Below are positions 61,172 through 64,000 of a stretch of DNA of 64,000 bases, in pieces (the first letter of the stretch is position 1; each line of letters starts with the position of its first letter). The notes under the pieces are model-generated. The model made no database searches. It worked only from the letters and a program-made list of their open reading frames with translations, and had not been told where the DNA came from. This DNA comes from Lycorma delicatula (Eukaryota; Arthropoda; Insecta; Hemiptera; Fulgoridae): the NCBI RefSeq assembly GCF_047948215.1, contig NC_134456.1:83654515-83718514 (forward strand). The letters are read 5' to 3'. The translations under genes were made by a program, and so were the position numbers.

Positions 61172-61249
61172 TCAATCCGTGATTGAAATTTGCGCAAAAC
61201 CAATAAGAGCTTTATCATCAGGAACTTCATTACTGCCGTAACCTGAGTT
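61172..61249 (-). CDS. Candidate terminal coding exon, unrecognised protein
   Basis: On the minus strand a strong acceptor (TTTCTTTTTAATTTCAG, ending at 61250) is followed by 25 codons and a TGA stop (61174-61172). In phase 0 the peptide starts NSGYGSNEVPDDKALIGFAQ and ends ISITD. It is balanced in composition, hydrophilic then mildly hydrophobic, as expected for a protein C-terminus. The other two phases give a stop early or an unlikely basic peptide. No family recognised. It may be an alternative last exon to 59643-59787, or the only real one of the two. The 3' UTR would follow at lower coordinates. Confidence 0.4.
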   Translation of the reverse strand, partial: NSGYGSNEVPDDKALIGFAQISITD

Positions 61250-61522
61250 CTGAAATTAAAAAGAAATAATTAAATTAAAAATGACCGAGAACTACTAATA
61301 TTTAAATAAAATATTCTACATCCTTAACCGACTAACTACATATGTAATTACTTCATAGCCACTCACATGGGTCTATAAACAGAATGAGAAACTTAGCATT
61401 GAACCATTCAATGCTACATTCAATATGAAACTTTATTAAAATGTTTATATTTAATATTATAAATTATTACTATATATATATATATATTTACTAATAATAA
61501 TTGAATTATTATATATTTAATA
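61250..61522. other. AT-rich stretch with TA run
   Basis: Begins with the polypyrimidine tract and acceptor of the candidate exon at 61249. Includes a (TA)n run at about 61471-61487. Nothing else seen. Confidence 0.55.
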
Positions 61523-62135
61523 ACAGTAATAATCAAAGAACATAAGAAAGAAGCCATAATAAAAAAGGGAGTCCAACAAGGATGTTCCCTATCACAATTA
61601 CTTTTTAATCTTTAAATAGAACTAGCATTTAAAGATGTTAAAGAACAATTCAGATCCGAAGTAACAGTGCAAGGTGAACAAATAAAGATGTTACTTATGA
61701 TTTCCCGATGATATAATAATTCTTGCTGAGAGTAAAAAAAATTTAGAAGAAATAGTGAATGCCATTGGTATGTAAGAAATAATGTAGATGGACCACTGAA
61801 TATAAAAATAGGAAGAGAAAAGATTACAGAGGTAGAAGAATTTTGTTATTTGGGAAGTAGAATTATTAAAGATGGATGAACTAGGAGTGATATAAAATGC
61901 TGCAGAGCACAGTTGAAACGAACTTTCAGTCAAAAATATAATTTGTTTACATCAAAAATTAATTTAAATGTCAGGAAAACATTTTTGAAAGTATATGTCT
62001 GGAGTGTAGCTTTATAAGGAAATGAAACTTGGGTGATCGGAGTACCTGAGAAGAAAAGATTAGAAGCTTTGGAAATGTGGTGCTATAAGATAAGGTTGAA
62101 AATCAGATGGGTGGATAAGTGACAAATGAAGAGGT
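61523..62135 (+). pseudogene. RTE LINE fragment (RT region)
   Basis: Matches about 1984-2655 of the first RTE copy: ACAGTAATAATCAAAGAACA, then AGTCCAACAAGGATGTTCCC (motif B; CAA here where the other copy has a TGA stop one codon earlier), a frame-shifted motif C region (ATGATTTCCCGATGATATAA, about 61695-61714) and LETWxxG-type text near 62022-62045. About 70 bases are deleted after 61768 relative to the first copy, which removes the segment encoding KINKNKTKVMKC. Truncated at both ends and full of frame breaks. It proves the RTE family is multicopy locally. Confidence 0.9.
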
Positions 62136-62249
62136 GATAAAGATCTTGTAAATTTATGCATACATAAATTAATGCCAATAAAATTGCTCTGTAATTTATT
62201 CAAATTTAATAAATTATGGATTCCAAATTTTTCTAGACTAACTATATGG

Positions 62250-63417
62250 CAAGGGATACCCAAAAAACCAGAATTTATTTTGTAAGCAAGTGGGCTGGCA
62301 GTGCTGCTCTCTCCCACTAGGTACATTTACTGTACACTCTTCCTGCTCAGTTGAGTAACCATTTAGTAGACAGAATGATTGTTTTCTTAAGCCCCTCCCA
62401 ATACTCTTAGTGATTTTACAATGACAGTGGCAGAAACAGTTTCAGTGCTTTGGGAAGCTTATGGAAAGGAAGCTCTAAGCCAGGAAATAATTTGTGAGTT
62501 GTTTGCCCAGTTCAGAAGTGTCCAAATATCACTTGAAGATAAACCCCATTTGGGTTGACCTTCAGCATCCAAACAGATGAAAATGTTGAAAAATACGCAA
62601 TGCCATCATGTTTGATTGTCGCAGAACAATAAAAAAATTGGAGGAAATAACTGGAATTTCCTGGAATTCATGCCAAAGAATTCTAACTGAAGATTTAAAC
62701 ATGAGACATGTCATGCAGAGTATGTTCCATAACTGCTTTCCAATGAACAGAGGGAAAACTGTCTGACAGTGTGCCAGGAATTGAAAGAACAGACACAAAC
62801 TGACCTGGATTTTTTGTCAAACGTCATAACAGAGGATGAATCTTGGTGTTATGGCTATTATTCTGAAAAGAAAAAACAACAGTCCAACCACTGGATGACA
62901 GCTTCATTGGCTAGATAAAAAAAAGCACGGCAAGTGAAATCAACTGTGACGTCCATGATGATTTGTTTTTTCGACAACAAAGGAGTTGTTTCTATTGAAT
63001 TTGTTCCTCAGGGTACCACAGTGAACCAACATTCTATCTGCAACTGCTGAAGTGTTTGCGTGAGGCTGCGAGAAAAAAACAACCTAAACTGTGGTATCAG
63101 GGAAGTGGCTGCTTCATCATGACAATGGTTTCTCACTCCCTCTTACTTGCCTGACCTAGGCCCCTGTAATTTCTTCTTATTACCAAGAATGAAGAAAAAC
63201 CTAAATGGTTTTTCAGGATAAAGGGCAGATTTTCAGGATGTAGAAGAGGTTAAGAAAAAATCAATGGAGGCACTTAACAGCATTAGTTCGGAATATAAAA
63301 AAATACTGCAAACAGTTGAAAAACCATTTGAGCAAGTGCATATCATCTAATGGACAATATTTTGATGTCCAAAAAGATTTAAATAAATAATTCTTACTTT
63401 TTATGGGTATCCTCTTG
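62250..63417 (+). mobile_element. Mariner-like element with terminal inverted repeats, inactive
   Basis: Left end CAAGGGATACCCAAAAAACC (62250-62269) matches the reverse complement of the right end at 63387-63417 (CAAGAGGATACCCATAAAAA). The transposase relic begins at 62422 (MTVAETVSVLWEAYGKEALS). Subsequent blocks are EDKPHLG, QELKEQTQTDLDFLSNVITE (about 62770-62829) with DESWCYGY (62833-62856, first catalytic Asp retained), KKARQVKSTVTSMMI, FDNKGVVSIEFVPQGTTVNQ (about 62971-63030) and SYLPDLGPCNFFLLPRMKK (about 63142-63199), where the third catalytic Asp of the usual CDFFLFP is changed to Asn. The HDNAPAH block is deleted or shifted (about 63117-63130). Several stops are present. Confidence 0.9.
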
Positions 63418-64000
63418 AAGGTTTCCTCAAATGTCCAAACTTTACAGATTAAAAGAAATAAATAGATAATTCCAATTAACTTCAATAACCAGTTAGCCCA
63501 GCTCTTTTCTAAATTTAGTTTTAAAAGTAATCAGGCTTACAATTTTAGTTTACAGATGATAAATTCTTCTAATATTGAGTATATATATATTTATATATTC
63601 TCTTTAACGATCAGATGGAGTTTTTTTAAATGCTCATGATATCTACACTTCTATAAAAATGGCTGTTTGAATTATTAAATAACTATTTATATTATCATTT
63701 AAAATATTAAATTTATTAATGTACTCTTATTATATTACGTTGAGTATCAACTGTAAATGATTACCTGTTGGTTGTCAACATTATAGAGCAGCTTTAACAA
63801 ATGCCCAAATCATTATGGCAATTCAATTTTTTTTATTTTCCGTAAAGTGACTTGTAGACATTATTATTTTCTCACAGGAATAACTCAAAATATGCAATCT
63901 TTAATTTAAATGATTTATTCAGGATTAAAAAGTATTGTCACTATTTAAATAATTCATGTTAAATGGAAAAATGTTTCCTCATATTTGATCAGTATTACTA
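63418..64000. other. AT-rich non-coding stretch to window edge
   Basis: No gene or repeat recognised. Upstream exons of the minus-strand candidate gene would be expected here or beyond the edge; none is visible. Confidence 0.45.

Overview
This window is AT-rich animal nuclear DNA, almost certainly from an insect (hemipteran or orthopteran-like repeat content is my guess; the species is not fixed by anything here). Evidence: split exons with GT/AG borders, tRNA-derived SINEs with target-site duplications, and RTE, R1, BEL/Pao, mariner, pogo and hAT remnants of the kind that fill large insect genomes. There are no operons, CRISPR arrays or prokaryotic genes. Almost all long open frames are decayed transposons, and most short ones are noise.

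Host genes are sparse. One convincing host exon lies on the minus strand at 5791-6047. It carries the start codon and first 84 codons of a protein resembling the N-terminus of a trans-Golgi golgin. Its 5' UTR must come from an exon at higher coordinates, possibly 29798-29880. Two further minus-strand candidates, 61172-61249 and 59643-59787, look like terminal coding exons of another, unrecognised gene whose body lies beyond the right edge.

Layout. 1-2935: RTE-type LINE, dead. 2936-8150: intron-like DNA with two old tRNA-type SINE relics and the golgin exon. 8153-11430: an inverted pair of 0.4 kb repeats enclosing a dead Tc1/mariner-like transposase and a SINE piece. 11431-20600: long AT-rich tract with a mariner relic (about 16190-17110), a GA microsatellite and a SINE with perfect 15-bp duplications. 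20590-21365: GC-rich composite repeat ending in a tRNA-like SINE head. 22391-22987: long foldback. 23201-24105: mariner. 24830-26930: hAT relic. 31894-32189: second full SINE with perfect 13-bp duplications. 37009-38014: mariner with intact ends. 38488-44320: R1-clade LINE interrupted by a BEL/Pao fragment (about 40850-41570). 46989-48266: mariner-like element with both ends. 54497-55017: MITE-like repeat with 8-bp duplications. 55131-56226: pogo-like element. 56929-57221: second foldback. 61523-62135: second RTE fragment. 62250-63417: mariner.

The elements do not form a shared pathway; they are independent insertions, several nested, in introns or intergenic DNA. I found no convincing new biological system. 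The items most worth checking are a recurring CTGANGA-N13-GARA core in foldback repeats (formally similar to a hammerhead ribozyme core), the inverted pair at 8-11 kb, the two unassigned terminal exons, and a near-perfect 21-bp hairpin at 36061-36109.
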